Origin: JAXDBW01 sp034678405
GTDB lineage: Bacteria; Patescibacteriota; Patescibacteriia; UBA10025; JAHIVO01
Direction of reading: 5' to 3'
DNA length: 41,387 bases
Assembly (NCBI GenBank): GCA_034678405.1
Contig: JAXDBW010000020.1
Coordinates: 1-41,387 of the forward strand
This document shows, piece by piece, positions 15,348-23,150 of this stretch (the first letter of the stretch is position 1; each line of letters starts with the position of its first letter). A program made the position numbers and the translations under genes. The notes under the pieces were generated by a model that searched no databases, was not told the origin of the DNA, and saw only the letters and a program-made list of their open reading frames with translations.

Positions 15348-16478
15348 ATGCAGCGCGTCCTGATACTTAAATTTCCCTACTCCTCACTCTTTGGTGGCGG
15401 CGAAAAGCACACCCTTACCTTAGTCGGGCAGCTCCAGAAACAGGGCTTTGAATTTTGGTACGCGGGCTCGTGCCCTGTGTTACGTAAGGAATTTCGCCTG
15501 CGGCACTGGCGTCAGCAGCGCTGGTGGGCCGGTCCCGAGCCCGTGTCGAAAGGAACTATTCTCCTGTGGCCGTTTACCGCACCGTTTGCTTTCCTGAGCG
15601 TCTGTTTACTTCTCCTCCGCTATCGCCTGACGAAGCGCATCCGGATCGTGTATTGTTTGTCACTGACCGAGAAAATTCTCGCGACGGTGCCGGCGCGCCT
15701 CCTCGGCATGAGGGTCGTCTGGGTCGAGCATGTGACATTTGAACGCTGGCTGATGCAAAACCCATTGCGGTTCCTCTATCAGTGGTGGTCACGACTCGCC
15801 ACTATCGTGGCGGTTTCAAAAGTTATCAAAAAACAACTGACCGCGGATGTGCATATTCCCGAATCACGCATTACGGTAATTTATCCGGGCATTGATACGC
15901 ACCTCTTCACCATGAAAGAGTACCGCTGGGAGGAGTCGGCTCGGTATAATATTGGCTGTGTGGCGAGGCTCGAGAAAGAAAAGGGTATTGAGTATTTACT
16001 CCAAGCGATAAAGATTGTGAAAGAGTTTATTCCTTTTATTCGGCTGATCGTGGTAGGTGAAGGGAGTGAACGAAAGAAATTGATATGGCTCACCGAGCGA
16101 CTGGAGCTCAAGGAAGTTGTCCAGTGGGTAGGGCGCCAGCGATCAGTTGAGAAGTGGTATCACTATTTCGATGCGTATGTCTTGCCGTCAGTGAAGCGAG
16201 AGTCATTTGGGATTACCCTCGTCGAGGCGATGTCCAGCGGCATCCCGGTTGTCGCCTCACAGATCGGGGGCACCAGTGAAATCATCACCCACCAGCACAC
16301 CGGCCTCCTCGCTAAACCCGGCGACAGTCATGACCTCGCGGATCAACTGCTGTGGCTCTTCAACAACCGCGGGCAGGTGAGGCACATGGTAACGTCCGCG
16401 CGCCACCGGGCGGAGGAAGAATTCAGTATCGAACGGATGACCCATGATTTTACCGCTTTATTCCGTCAGCTGGTATGA
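15348..16478 (+). CDS. Family 4 glycosyltransferase
   Basis: GT-B fold glycosyltransferase, 376 aa, which transfers a sugar from a nucleotide donor during glycan assembly at the inner membrane face. The N-terminal domain has the glycine-rich loop LFGGGEKHTL near residue 13. The C-terminal Rossmann domain shows VARLEKEKGIEYLLQA (about 204), VVGEGSERKKL, and the retaining-enzyme motif ESFGITLVEAMSSGIPVVAS (about 285-305), whose two Glu flank the nucleotide-sugar site. It begins one base after the flippase stop, and its last four bases overlap the ligase gene. Confidence 0.93.
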   Translation: MQRVLILKFPYSSLFGGGEKHTLTLVGQLQKQGFEFWYAGSCPVLRKEFRLRHWRQQRWWAGPEPVSKGTILLWPFTAPFAFLSVCLLLLRYRLTKRIRIVYCLSLTEKILATVPARLLGMRVVWVEHVTFERWLMQNPLRFLYQWWSRLATIVAVSKVIKKQLTADVHIPESRITVIYPGIDTHLFTMKEYRWEESARYNIGCVARLEKEKGIEYLLQAIKIVKEFIPFIRLIVVGEGSERKKLIWLTERLELKEVVQWVGRQRSVEKWYHYFDAYVLPSVKRESFGITLVEAMSSGIPVVASQIGGTSEIITHQHTGLLAKPGDSHDLADQLLWLFNNRGQVRHMVTSARHRAEEEFSIERMTHDFTALFRQLV

Positions 16479-17920
16479 TGCGGTCACTATTTCCTAAACC
16501 ATTACGCCCCATGGATCAGCTCATCGTTGGTTTGCTGATGGTGGCGGTCGTCGCGCTGGGTTTTGTTCCGACGGTTCTCCCCTGGTATGTGGGTGTGGCA
16601 GGTATATTTGCTGCCGCCGCAGCGTTTCTGATATTACGCCAGCCATTGCTGGGCGTTCTCCTCATTGCTTTTTTTCTCCCGTTTGAGCGGCTCGGCGCAT
16701 ATGAGCTAGGAGATACGACGGTACGGATCAGTCAGGTGCTATTGGTTATCACCGCCACCGCCTGGCTGCTCAGGCAGGTCATGGTAAAGACAACGCGACT
16801 AGCGCGCAACCCGATCCTCTTGCCGATTGCCGCGTTTTTTGTAGTAAATAGTATCTCGCTACTCCACTCGGTTAACCTCGGCCGTTCGCTGCTCATTTTG
16901 CTATTTACTCTCTTTACTGCTAGCCTGGCCTTCCTCATCCCCAATCTCATCCGTACTACCGAGCAGGTTAAGCGAGTCATTGTCTTTGTTCTCATTAGTT
17001 TCACGTTAGTGAGCGCCTTTGGACTCTTCCAATTCGCCGGAGATATGCTCGGGCTCCCCCCTGAGATGACGGGCTTGCGAGAATTATATACCAAGGACAT
17101 CCTTGGCTTTACCCGAGTGCAGTCGACCGCGTATGAGCCCCTATACTTCGCTAACTATCTACTGATTCCGATTGCCATTCTTTTTGCCCTGTTTCTGGCG
17201 CGGCAGGGACGACTCCACTGGCCACTGACGCTCGGGTTGTTTGCGCTCGGGATGATTGTGTTGGTGCTGACAGTCTCGCGTGGTGGCTATTTAGCTGCGG
17301 CCGCCATGCTCGCCACTGTTGGCATATTCTATCTGCGGAAGTTATTCCGTCCAGAAATGATTGCCCTCTTCATCGTCGCGGTTGTGGTCGGTGGCTGGGT
17401 GGTGATCCAGTCCCTGGGAGTTGGCGGCGGCCTATTCACGCTGGATAAATTTGAAGAACACATCCTCAATGTCTTCTATGGTGCGTCATTTGATGAACGC
17501 GTCTATACCATCGAGCAGGCGCAGCAGGCGTGGCATGAGCATCCCTGGGTGGGTATCGGCGTGGGTGCCTTTGGTCCGTGGGCCGCGCCCCACCCCCAGT
17601 ATATGCCTGAGGACGGTTGGCTTATCGTTAATAATGAGCCGATTGAAATTCTGGCTGAGACCGGTATCATCGGGCTGCTGGTCTTTATTGGTATCATGAC
17701 CATGTTAGTGATTAGGTCACTGCGCGCTATCCGGACCACCCGTGACACATATCTCCGGGCAGTCATGGTGGCGCTGCTCGCCGCGCTCGTGGGCGTGCTC
17801 GTGCAGTACCAAACTTTCTCAACGCTCTATATCATGCACGTCTGGTTTTTGATTGGCCTGATGATTGCCGTGCAAAATATTATCCTTGTCCGTGACCCGT
17901 CACATGCGCCAGTGGATTAA
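16475..17920 (+). CDS. O-antigen ligase/polymerase family protein (first)
   Basis: A 481-residue protein of about 12 membrane helices in the Wzy/WaaL (O-antigen ligase) family. These proteins polymerise or ligate lipid-linked glycans on the outer face of the membrane. The large periplasmic loop between the last helices carries HPWVGIGVGAFGPWAAPHPQ (about residue 352), the usual conserved H...G.G position. LTVSRGGYLA (about 265) is the arginine motif of the family. It overlaps the upstream GT4 gene by 4 nt. A second, less similar family member lies at 21141-22463. Confidence 0.88.
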   Translation: MMRSLFPKPLRPMDQLIVGLLMVAVVALGFVPTVLPWYVGVAGIFAAAAAFLILRQPLLGVLLIAFFLPFERLGAYELGDTTVRISQVLLVITATAWLLRQVMVKTTRLARNPILLPIAAFFVVNSISLLHSVNLGRSLLILLFTLFTASLAFLIPNLIRTTEQVKRVIVFVLISFTLVSAFGLFQFAGDMLGLPPEMTGLRELYTKDILGFTRVQSTAYEPLYFANYLLIPIAILFALFLARQGRLHWPLTLGLFALGMIVLVLTVSRGGYLAAAAMLATVGIFYLRKLFRPEMIALFIVAVVVGGWVVIQSLGVGGGLFTLDKFEEHILNVFYGASFDERVYTIEQAQQAWHEHPWVGIGVGAFGPWAAPHPQYMPEDGWLIVNNEPIEILAETGIIGLLVFIGIMTMLVIRSLRAIRTTRDTYLRAVMVALLAALVGVLVQYQTFSTLYIMHVWFLIGLMIAVQNIILVRDPSHAPVD

Positions 17921-19394
17921 GCGGCACGCCCTGGAGGTAACCCTGCTCCTGATCATTCTCGTGATGGGCGGTGTATTGCGGTGGTATGATGTGGGGCCGT
18001 CTATGCATTTTGGAACGGATGAGGGGCGGGACGCTTTTGTCGTGCATGAGTTGGTGACGGGTCAGTCACTGCCATTGCTTGGACCCGCCGCTCCCAATAA
18101 CCGACCCGACTTTCATCTCGGTCCGGCGTTTTATTATCTCCTGGCTCCGTTTTATCTCGTCGGGCAGAGCGCGCCGGAATCAGGCGCTGTCGCGATCGCC
18201 CTTTTTTCCACACTGACTATTTTTTTGATCTATCTCGTGGGTCGCGAGCTTTGGGGCTGGGTCGCGGGATTGTCTGCGGCCGGCCTGTATGCTGCTAGCT
18301 TTTTTATGGTGTACTATGGCCGATGGATTTGGAATCCCAATGTCGTTCCGTTTTTTATGTTGTTGCTCGTTTGGTTTTTGGTAAAATTGATTCGTGAGGA
18401 TAATCATCAACGTACCGGTCGCTGGATCTATGGTAGTGCCGCGATGATTGGTATCGTGATGCAGCTTCACGGGACCGCCCTGTTGGTTGTGCCGGTCGTG
18501 GTTGTCGTCCTACTCCTCTGGTACCGTCCGGCTATATGGTGGTGGCAATATCTGATAGCGGGCGGGGTCTTATTGCTCGTCAATGCACCAGCCGTGTGGT
18601 ATGACCTGACGCATCGGTTGGCAAATGCCCGAGGATTTCTCCGCGTTGTCACCCAGTCAGATTCCTCGGCTTCGTTATCTCTCCTCGACCGAGCCAATCG
18701 ACTATATCATCTTACGGAAAATTTTTTTCAGGAGAGTGTTGCCCGGGGGGTCCCAGGGCTTGTCTGGATGATGCTTGGTCTGGGTACGGCCGTCTTTGTG
18801 CTCGCCCAGATAGTACGTATGATCCGGACAAAAAAAATCCCCTCGGCGATAGCGGTGATTGGAGTGTGGTTTGTGGTGACCATGACTATCTTTATTTTTT
18901 ATCAGGAGCACATCCCGCCGCATTACTTCGCTATTATATTCCCCCTACCCTTTTTACTGGCGGGCTGGGCAGTTCAATCACTCTGGCAACCACGCGCAGC
19001 CCGGATTGTGCTCATGGGTGTGGTCATTGCTCTCGTGTCAGTACAGTTTTGGCAGAGCGTGCAGCTACTTGTCGACATCAGTCCTGGCGGTTCACGAGCG
19101 AGCTCATATCCGGTCAGACTCGACGAACTACGGTGGGTGGTGGCTGCGGTAGAGTCAACTCAGACTGGCGAGGCCGTTTCATACATAGCTTGGCCGCCCG
19201 AAGCCTATGATCGCAGTTTCGCCTACCTCTTCATGCTGGACGGTGTCCGTCCAGAACCGAGCGAGCATCCCCGCCAGGTGGTCGTGGTAGATAGTTTGGC
19301 AGACATCAAGGCAGCCAAAGCACTCGGTGATGTCCAGTCGGTCGACCGTCGCGGGGCGCTCTGGCTCGTGACGTTTGCTGCGACAATAAAATAA
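17904..19394 (+). CDS. GT39-like membrane glycosyltransferase
   Basis: A 496-residue membrane protein of the dolichol-phosphate-mannose mannosyltransferase (PMT/ArnT, GT-C) superfamily. These enzymes use polyprenyl-phosphate sugars outside the cytoplasmic membrane. The first extracellular loop carries MHFGTDEGRDAFVVHELVTG (about residues 33-52). Its Asp-Glu fits the catalytic acidic position of the family. About ten hydrophobic helices follow, then a soluble C-terminal domain of about 100 residues. The ATG at 17904 was chosen because it gives a membrane-ready N-terminus and a 17-nt overlap with the ligase gene. The longer frame would overlap further. Confidence 0.85.
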   Translation: MRQWIKRHALEVTLLLIILVMGGVLRWYDVGPSMHFGTDEGRDAFVVHELVTGQSLPLLGPAAPNNRPDFHLGPAFYYLLAPFYLVGQSAPESGAVAIALFSTLTIFLIYLVGRELWGWVAGLSAAGLYAASFFMVYYGRWIWNPNVVPFFMLLLVWFLVKLIREDNHQRTGRWIYGSAAMIGIVMQLHGTALLVVPVVVVVLLLWYRPAIWWWQYLIAGGVLLLVNAPAVWYDLTHRLANARGFLRVVTQSDSSASLSLLDRANRLYHLTENFFQESVARGVPGLVWMMLGLGTAVFVLAQIVRMIRTKKIPSAIAVIGVWFVVTMTIFIFYQEHIPPHYFAIIFPLPFLLAGWAVQSLWQPRAARIVLMGVVIALVSVQFWQSVQLLVDISPGGSRASSYPVRLDELRWVVAAVESTQTGEAVSYIAWPPEAYDRSFAYLFMLDGVRPEPSEHPRQVVVVDSLADIKAAKALGDVQSVDRRGALWLVTFAATIK

Positions 19395-19399
19395 AATGA

Positions 19400-19428
19400 C
19401 CCCACCACGACTCGGTGTCGTGATGGGG
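19400..19428. terminator. Bidirectional terminator hairpin
   Basis: A 12-bp stem (19400-19411 with 19417-19428, one G-U pair) around a 5-nt loop, between the plus-strand GT39-like gene and the minus-strand zinc-ribbon gene. On the minus strand it is followed by a T-rich tract (TCATTTTATTTT), so it fits that strand best. Confidence 0.7.
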
Positions 19429-19429
19429 C

Positions 19430-19621
19430 TTAGGTGAGCGATTTTCCACAATCAGGACAGAATGCATATTTTCTGCTTTTTCGATCGTGGTGAAACTGCT
19501 GGCAGTCCGGGATGGGTTTCATGTCTGGATTCACCAGTTCGCCGCAGCTTGGGCAGTGTCTGACTACGATTTGCGGACGCGGCAGTCGGTGGTTGCCGCT
19601 CGGGCAGCGCTTACGAGACAT
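19430..19621 (-). CDS. Small double zinc-ribbon protein
   Basis: A 63-residue protein. CPSCGE near residue 24 and CPDCGK near residue 56 form a paired CxxC zinc ribbon, with a further Cys and His between them (DCQQFHH). The start at 19621 overlaps the end of the STAS gene by 11 nt, which suggests translational coupling. A longer frame would overlap it further. Proteins of this kind usually contact nucleic acid or protein partners, but no specific role can be assigned. Confidence 0.7.
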   Translation of the reverse strand: MSRKRCPSGNHRLPRPQIVVRHCPSCGELVNPDMKPIPDCQQFHHDRKSRKYAFCPDCGKSLT

Positions 19622-19973
19622 GATTTTTGCCAACCGCTTTATAAGCGGCTGCCTCATCCCCGACAACGATTGTCAGAACCGACGTCAGTTTCGTATGCTC
19701 CAGGAGTTGCCGGAGGGATTCTGAGGGATTCCATATCACCAGCGGAATTCCTTTGCGCAGAGCGTTGCTGTGGGCGGAAATGATTGCGCCTAGACCCTTT
19801 GAGTTTACCCGGTCGACGCCTGCCAGATCGAGAATGACGCCACGAACATCGCGAGCCAGCTCTTGGCGGACGAATGCTGAGACTTTTTTTACGTCTTCAT
19901 AGACGAGCGATCCGGTGATGCGAATGAGGGCAACACATTTCTTGATGTCCGTATGGACTACACAGGGGGCCAT
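19611..19973 (-). CDS. STAS-domain protein (anti-sigma antagonist type)
   Basis: A 120-residue single STAS domain of the SpoIIAA/RsbV type. The core is RGVILDLAGVDRVNSKGLGAIISAHSNALRKGIPLVIWNPSESLRQLLEHTKL. Ser58, in the NSKGLG turn, is at the position phosphorylated by partner kinases. The start at 19973 has a perfect AGGAGG Shine-Dalgarno (19979-19984) with a 5-nt spacer. The longer frame to 20081 lacks one. No anti-sigma kinase or PP2C phosphatase gene is seen in the window, so its partner is unknown. Co-transcribed with the zinc-ribbon gene. Confidence 0.85.
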   Translation of the reverse strand: MAPCVVHTDIKKCVALIRITGSLVYEDVKKVSAFVRQELARDVRGVILDLAGVDRVNSKGLGAIISAHSNALRKGIPLVIWNPSESLRQLLEHTKLTSVLTIVVGDEAAAYKAVGKNHVS

Positions 19974-20025
19974 GCGGGCCTCCTTTCTGTATGTTGAGGT
20001 TCTCTGTTTGATGATGAAGTCTCTG

Positions 20026-20054
20026 AGCGTATCATATGACCCTGGCAGCGTCAA
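20026..20054 (-). promoter_or_regulatory. Promoter of the STAS/zinc-ribbon operon
   Basis: On the minus strand: TTGACG (20049-20054), 17 bp spacer, TACGCT (20026-20031). Start would be near 20019, giving a leader of about 45 nt that ends in a strong Shine-Dalgarno sequence. Confidence 0.6.
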
Positions 20055-20084
20055 ATGATAGGAGCTGTTCTCAAATACCAAAAC

Positions 20085-20105
20085 GCGTTACAATACAGGT
20101 AACGC
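20085..20105. promoter_or_regulatory. Inverted repeat, possible operator
   Basis: GCGTTAC, 7-nt spacer, GTAACGC: a perfect 7-bp inverted repeat between the divergent STAS and membrane-protein genes, 20 nt before the ATG at 20125. It fits a dimeric repressor site over the plus-strand promoter. TTACAA inside it could act as a weak -35 box. No regulator gene is visible nearby. Confidence 0.4.
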
Positions 20106-20124
20106 ATTATTAATCGTATAGTAT

Positions 20125-20937
20125 ATGTCAGATCACAATAGTCACGCAACGGCCCCAATTATGCCATCCCCTCCGGCTCGCACCGAGGAGTATATGCTGA
20201 GCGATTTACTCAGCGATGCCTGGACCTTCTTCGCAAAACACTTCACCGTGATTGCTTCGACGGTGCTGGTTATTTCCGTACCGTTACATCTGATACAGTC
20301 CCTTTTCGTTGATTACCGTGGGACAGATATCGTGGCAAATGACAGCGGACTCTGGCAGGCAACGGGTTGGGATTTCTTTGGACCGTCTGGCGCGCTCATC
20401 CTCGCCATTGGCGGACTCGTGGGGATAGTTATTCCCTTAAGTGTTGCGCGGTTGACCGAGCGACTTCATCATGGCGAGATGACTACGTGGCAAACAGCAC
20501 TGCGACTCGGTTTCCAAAAATGGGGGAGTGGCTTTCTGACGTTGCTACTGATGGGGGTACTGCTCACCGCACTGTTTATTTTGCTCATCATTCCTGGGCT
20601 TATTTTTGCCGTCTGGTGGATATTTACCATCATCATTGTGGCTCTAACCGATAAACGCCTATTTGACGCGATGAACTATAGCCGTGAGCTCGTCCGGGGG
20701 CGCTGGTGGAAGCTGTTCGGGTATGCCTTGGTCATGGCATTGATTAGTATGGTGGTGCTGTGGGCTGTGGGTTGGGTGTTTGGCATATTTGGTAGTAACT
20801 ATGTCGCTGATGTTGCCGGGAATATCATCAGCGATATTGTGGGTGCCTTTTTCATCGTGGCGGGTGTGATGCTATTCCGTAACCTCGAGCGGGTGACTCA
20901 TGCACAGTCGAAAAATAATGTGCAGCAACCATCATGA
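20125..20937 (+). CDS. Six-span membrane protein
   Basis: A 270-residue protein. After a polar N-terminus and YMLSDLLSDAWTFFAKHF it has six hydrophobic helices, including FLTLLLMGVLLTALFILLIIPGLIFAVWWIFTIIIVAL. The paired-helix pattern, with IPGLIFAVWW followed by a charged RGRWWKLFGYAL stretch, is common in bacterial membrane proteins of the glycerophosphodiester phosphodiesterase membrane-domain/YciC type. The function is unknown. Its end overlaps the next small gene by 4 nt (ATGA). Confidence 0.75.
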   Translation: MSDHNSHATAPIMPSPPARTEEYMLSDLLSDAWTFFAKHFTVIASTVLVISVPLHLIQSLFVDYRGTDIVANDSGLWQATGWDFFGPSGALILAIGGLVGIVIPLSVARLTERLHHGEMTTWQTALRLGFQKWGSGFLTLLLMGVLLTALFILLIIPGLIFAVWWIFTIIIVALTDKRLFDAMNYSRELVRGRWWKLFGYALVMALISMVVLWAVGWVFGIFGSNYVADVAGNIISDIVGAFFIVAGVMLFRNLERVTHAQSKNNVQQPS

Positions 20938-21134
20938 TGGACGCGGAATATCAGCAGCAGTTACAGCGCATGGAGGAAAAGATTGACGCCGTGTACCGCT
21001 CAGCTGAACGGATGCGGAAAATGTTTTTGTGGACGCTGATTATTACGGCAATTACGATTATCGTACCACTGATTGGACTATTCTTTGTCATTCCTGCCTA
21101 CCTCAATTCACTTGACTTCGGAGGACTGCTCTAG
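20934..21134 (+). CDS. Small anchored coiled-coil protein
   Basis: A 66-residue protein with an amphipathic, coiled-coil-like N-terminal half (QQQLQRMEEKIDAVYRSAERM) and one strong membrane helix at about residues 30-52. It is translationally coupled to the upstream membrane protein through an ATGA overlap. The ligase gene follows after 6 nt, so the three genes probably form one transcript. The family and function are not recognised. Confidence 0.65.
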   Translation: MMDAEYQQQLQRMEEKIDAVYRSAERMRKMFLWTLIITAITIIVPLIGLFFVIPAYLNSLDFGGLL

Positions 21135-21140
21135 GGCACT

Positions 21141-22463
21141 ATGTTTGAGACATCCCTCCTCATACTTTTTATCCTACTATTTCTGTATATTTCCTGGCGT
21201 ATGCTCGACTGGGCCATTGTCCTGGTGGTGTTGTTTTTGCCGGTGTATGTAATCCGCTTTTCTCTTGGGCCAGTACCGTCGACTCTTCTCGAGATTATGC
21301 TGGGGGCTGTGATTGTGATGTGGGGATTGCGTGTCGTGCGAGAACGATTACGGACGAAGGCATGTCCGGCAATTATTCCCTGGCGCTGGATGCTCCTGGC
21401 GTGGGTGGGTGCTGGTGTGATTGCCGTAATCATTTCACCTGATCTGCGTGGCGCGCTCGGACTCTGGAAGGCATACCTTGTGGAGCCGACGTTGTTTTTC
21501 TTGGTATTCGTGAATGTGATCAAAACCAAAAAACAAATCCAGATGGTGCTGTGGGCCATCGGCGCTTCGATAGTGCTTATAGGATTTGTAGCGATGCTTC
21601 AGTATCTCGGTATTGTTGATATCCCCGGCGGCTATGGTCTCGAAGTGCCCGCCCGCGCCACGAGCGTGTTTCCCTTCCCTACTGCCGTAGGGAAGTTGCT
21701 CGGACCGGCGCTGGGACTATTTCTCGGGCTCTTTCTCGTGGATCGACGGTGGCGTCAGGGCTCGCTGTGGCAGACGGTCCGTGAGCATACCTTCGTCGTC
21801 GGGGTGCTGGTATTTGGCCTGATGGCGCTACTATTCTCGGTGTCTCGCGGAGCGTTAGTGGGGTTGCTGGCGGCTACGGTGTTTATTAGTTTTTTCTCTC
21901 AGTGGAAAAAATTGATCTGGGCTGGTCTGATTGTCCTTGTGCTCGGCGGTCTCCTCGTCCCCCAGATTCGAGATAATGTGACGAGCGTGTTTGATGCCAG
22001 TGATGTATCGGCTGATGTGCACCGAGTCATGTGGAAGGGCGCAGCACGAATCATCAAGGATCATCCTATTGTAGGTACCGGTTTAGCCAGCTTCCCGGTG
22101 GTCTATGCAGACTATAAAGAAGCCTCACACACAGAATTTTTTCCCAATCCTGATCAGCTCATCTTATCGCTCTGGATTGAAATGGGATTACTCGGTCTGC
22201 TAGTGTTTGCCTGGATTATGATTCGGTATTTCCAGGTGGCAATCAGAGCCCTGCCCATTGATCGTGCGCTGGCGGTCGGTCTGATGGCGGCGATGGTAGT
22301 GCTGCTCGTGCATGGGATGGTGGATACCCCGTATTTCAAGAATGATCTGGCGGTGCAGTTTTGGACGCTAGCAGGGATTGTAGTGGTGGTGAGCCGACTC
22401 GGTCAATCCAAGGCAGAGATATCATCCCCGCAACCAAAAAGCCTCCCAACCAAAAAAGATTGA
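21141..22463 (+). CDS. O-antigen ligase/polymerase family protein (second)
   Basis: A 440-residue membrane protein of about 11-12 helices in the O-antigen ligase (WaaL/Wzy) family. The arginine motif LFSVSRGALVGLL lies near residue 232. The periplasmic loop has IKDHPIVGTGLASFPVVYADYKEASHTEFFPNPDQLILSLWIEMGLLGLL (about 303-352). This is the His-rich catalytic loop followed by the E(T/M)G(L/I)LG helix typical of the family. It is separate from the main glycan operon, and its relationship to the first copy is limited to the family motifs. Confidence 0.88.
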   Translation: MFETSLLILFILLFLYISWRMLDWAIVLVVLFLPVYVIRFSLGPVPSTLLEIMLGAVIVMWGLRVVRERLRTKACPAIIPWRWMLLAWVGAGVIAVIISPDLRGALGLWKAYLVEPTLFFLVFVNVIKTKKQIQMVLWAIGASIVLIGFVAMLQYLGIVDIPGGYGLEVPARATSVFPFPTAVGKLLGPALGLFLGLFLVDRRWRQGSLWQTVREHTFVVGVLVFGLMALLFSVSRGALVGLLAATVFISFFSQWKKLIWAGLIVLVLGGLLVPQIRDNVTSVFDASDVSADVHRVMWKGAARIIKDHPIVGTGLASFPVVYADYKEASHTEFFPNPDQLILSLWIEMGLLGLLVFAWIMIRYFQVAIRALPIDRALAVGLMAAMVVLLVHGMVDTPYFKNDLAVQFWTLAGIVVVVSRLGQSKAEISSPQPKSLPTKKD

Positions 22464-22469
22464 GAGGCT
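22435..22469 (-). terminator. Terminator of the tRNA-Ala transcript
   Basis: On the minus strand AGCCTC (22464-22469) pairs with GAGGCT (22440-22445), followed by TTTTTGG. It lies just downstream of tRNA-Ala and overlaps the 3' end of the convergent ligase gene. Confidence 0.6.
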
Positions 22470-22472
22470 CTC

Positions 22473-22548
22473 TGGTGGACCCTACCGGGCTCGAACCGGT
22501 CACCTCCGCGTTGCAAACGCGGCGCTCTACCAAATGAGCTAAGGGCCC
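22473..22548 (-). tRNA. tRNA-Ala (UGC)
   Basis: A 76-nt cloverleaf on the minus strand. The acceptor is GGGCCCT with AGGGTCC, the anticodon loop is TTTGCAA (anticodon TGC), the T-loop is GGTTCGAGCCC, and CCA is encoded at 22473-22475. The identity pair expected for Ala (G3-U70) is present. Confidence 0.96.
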
Positions 22549-22557
22549 GCGGAGGGT

Positions 22558-22809
22558 TTAGGATCCGACGGTTTCGATCGTGCTGCCGAATATCCAGCGC
22601 AGGATGCCGCCCCACAGCCCAAACATATACATAAATGCGCCAATGATGGTGATAATGCCAATAAGTTTCCACAGCAGGCGCGTACCACCGTCCATACCCA
22701 GATGCTCCTCGGCCCAGGCAATGCGGCCGAAGTTATTGACCAGCCAATCGGCCTTCCAGGTGATGAGGAAGCCGATGCCGATAATAATTATGCCTAATAC
22801 GTATTGCAT
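22558..22809 (-). CDS. Small membrane protein between tRNA genes
   Basis: An 83-residue protein with two hydrophobic helices (about residues 3-20 and 48-68). An amphipathic region GRIAWAEEHLGMDGGTRLLWKL lies between them. The start ATG at 22809 is 21 nt from tRNA-Val, and the stop is 9 nt from tRNA-Ala, so it is embedded in the tRNA cluster and reads in the same direction. Its mRNA would be released by tRNA processing. The function is unknown. Confidence 0.7.
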   Translation of the reverse strand: MQYVLGIIIIGIGFLITWKADWLVNNFGRIAWAEEHLGMDGGTRLLWKLIGIITIIGAFMYMFGLWGGILRWIFGSTIETVGS

Positions 22810-22830
22810 ATGATGCTATTGTTCAATCTA

Positions 22831-22907
22831 TGGTGGGCAACGAGGGAGTCGAACCCCCGACCTTCTCGGTGTAAACGAGACGCTCTAACCAACTGAGCTA
22901 GTTGCCC
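22831..22907 (-). tRNA. tRNA-Val (UAC)
   Basis: A 77-nt cloverleaf on the minus strand. The acceptor is GGGCAAC with GTTGCCC, the anticodon loop is TTTACAC (anticodon TAC), the T-loop is GGTTCGACTCC, and CCA is encoded at 22831-22833. Confidence 0.96.
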
Positions 22908-22917
22908 CGGCGGGTCA

Positions 22918-22989
22918 TGCCCTCGGAGGGATTCGAACCCCCAACAACTGCTCCGAAGGCAGTCGTGATATCCATTTCACCACGAGGGC
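22918..22989 (-). tRNA. tRNA-Arg (UCG)
   Basis: A cloverleaf on the minus strand. The acceptor is GCCCTCG with CGAGGGC plus discriminator A, and the anticodon loop is CTTCGGA (anticodon TCG). The T-loop is GGTTCGAATCC. Unlike the other three tRNAs in the window, CCA is not encoded (TGA follows the discriminator). Confidence 0.92.
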
Positions 22990-23012
22990 GCGGACATAGG
23001 GTATCTGGTTGC

Positions 23013-23040
23013 CCGGCGAAGCCGGATCCGGCTTCGCCGG
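23013..23040. repeat. Extragenic palindrome, copy 2
   Basis: A perfect 28-bp palindrome centred on 23026/23027, with the core GCCGGATCCGGC and arms CCGGCGAA/TTCGCCGG. It lies 24 bp upstream of tRNA-Arg and shares its core with the palindrome at 1974-2005. As RNA it would form a very stable hairpin on either strand. The remaining non-coding bases to 23150 hold only the pilT terminator-like hairpin. Confidence 0.85.
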
Positions 23041-23108
23041 AAGCTACGGCCGCCTACATTTGAGGTCGATAACCCTGCTACCGTACCACAAGCAATATAC
23101 AAAATCAA

Positions 23109-23126
23109 TACACCGGGGTGGGTGTA
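23109..23126 (-). terminator. Possible pilT terminator
   Basis: Six-bp hairpin TACACC/GGTGTA about 25 nt after the pilT stop, followed on the minus strand by TTGATTTTG. The stem is short. Confidence 0.4.
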
Positions 23127-23150
23127 CGGAGCATCCTCCACTCGCCCTCT

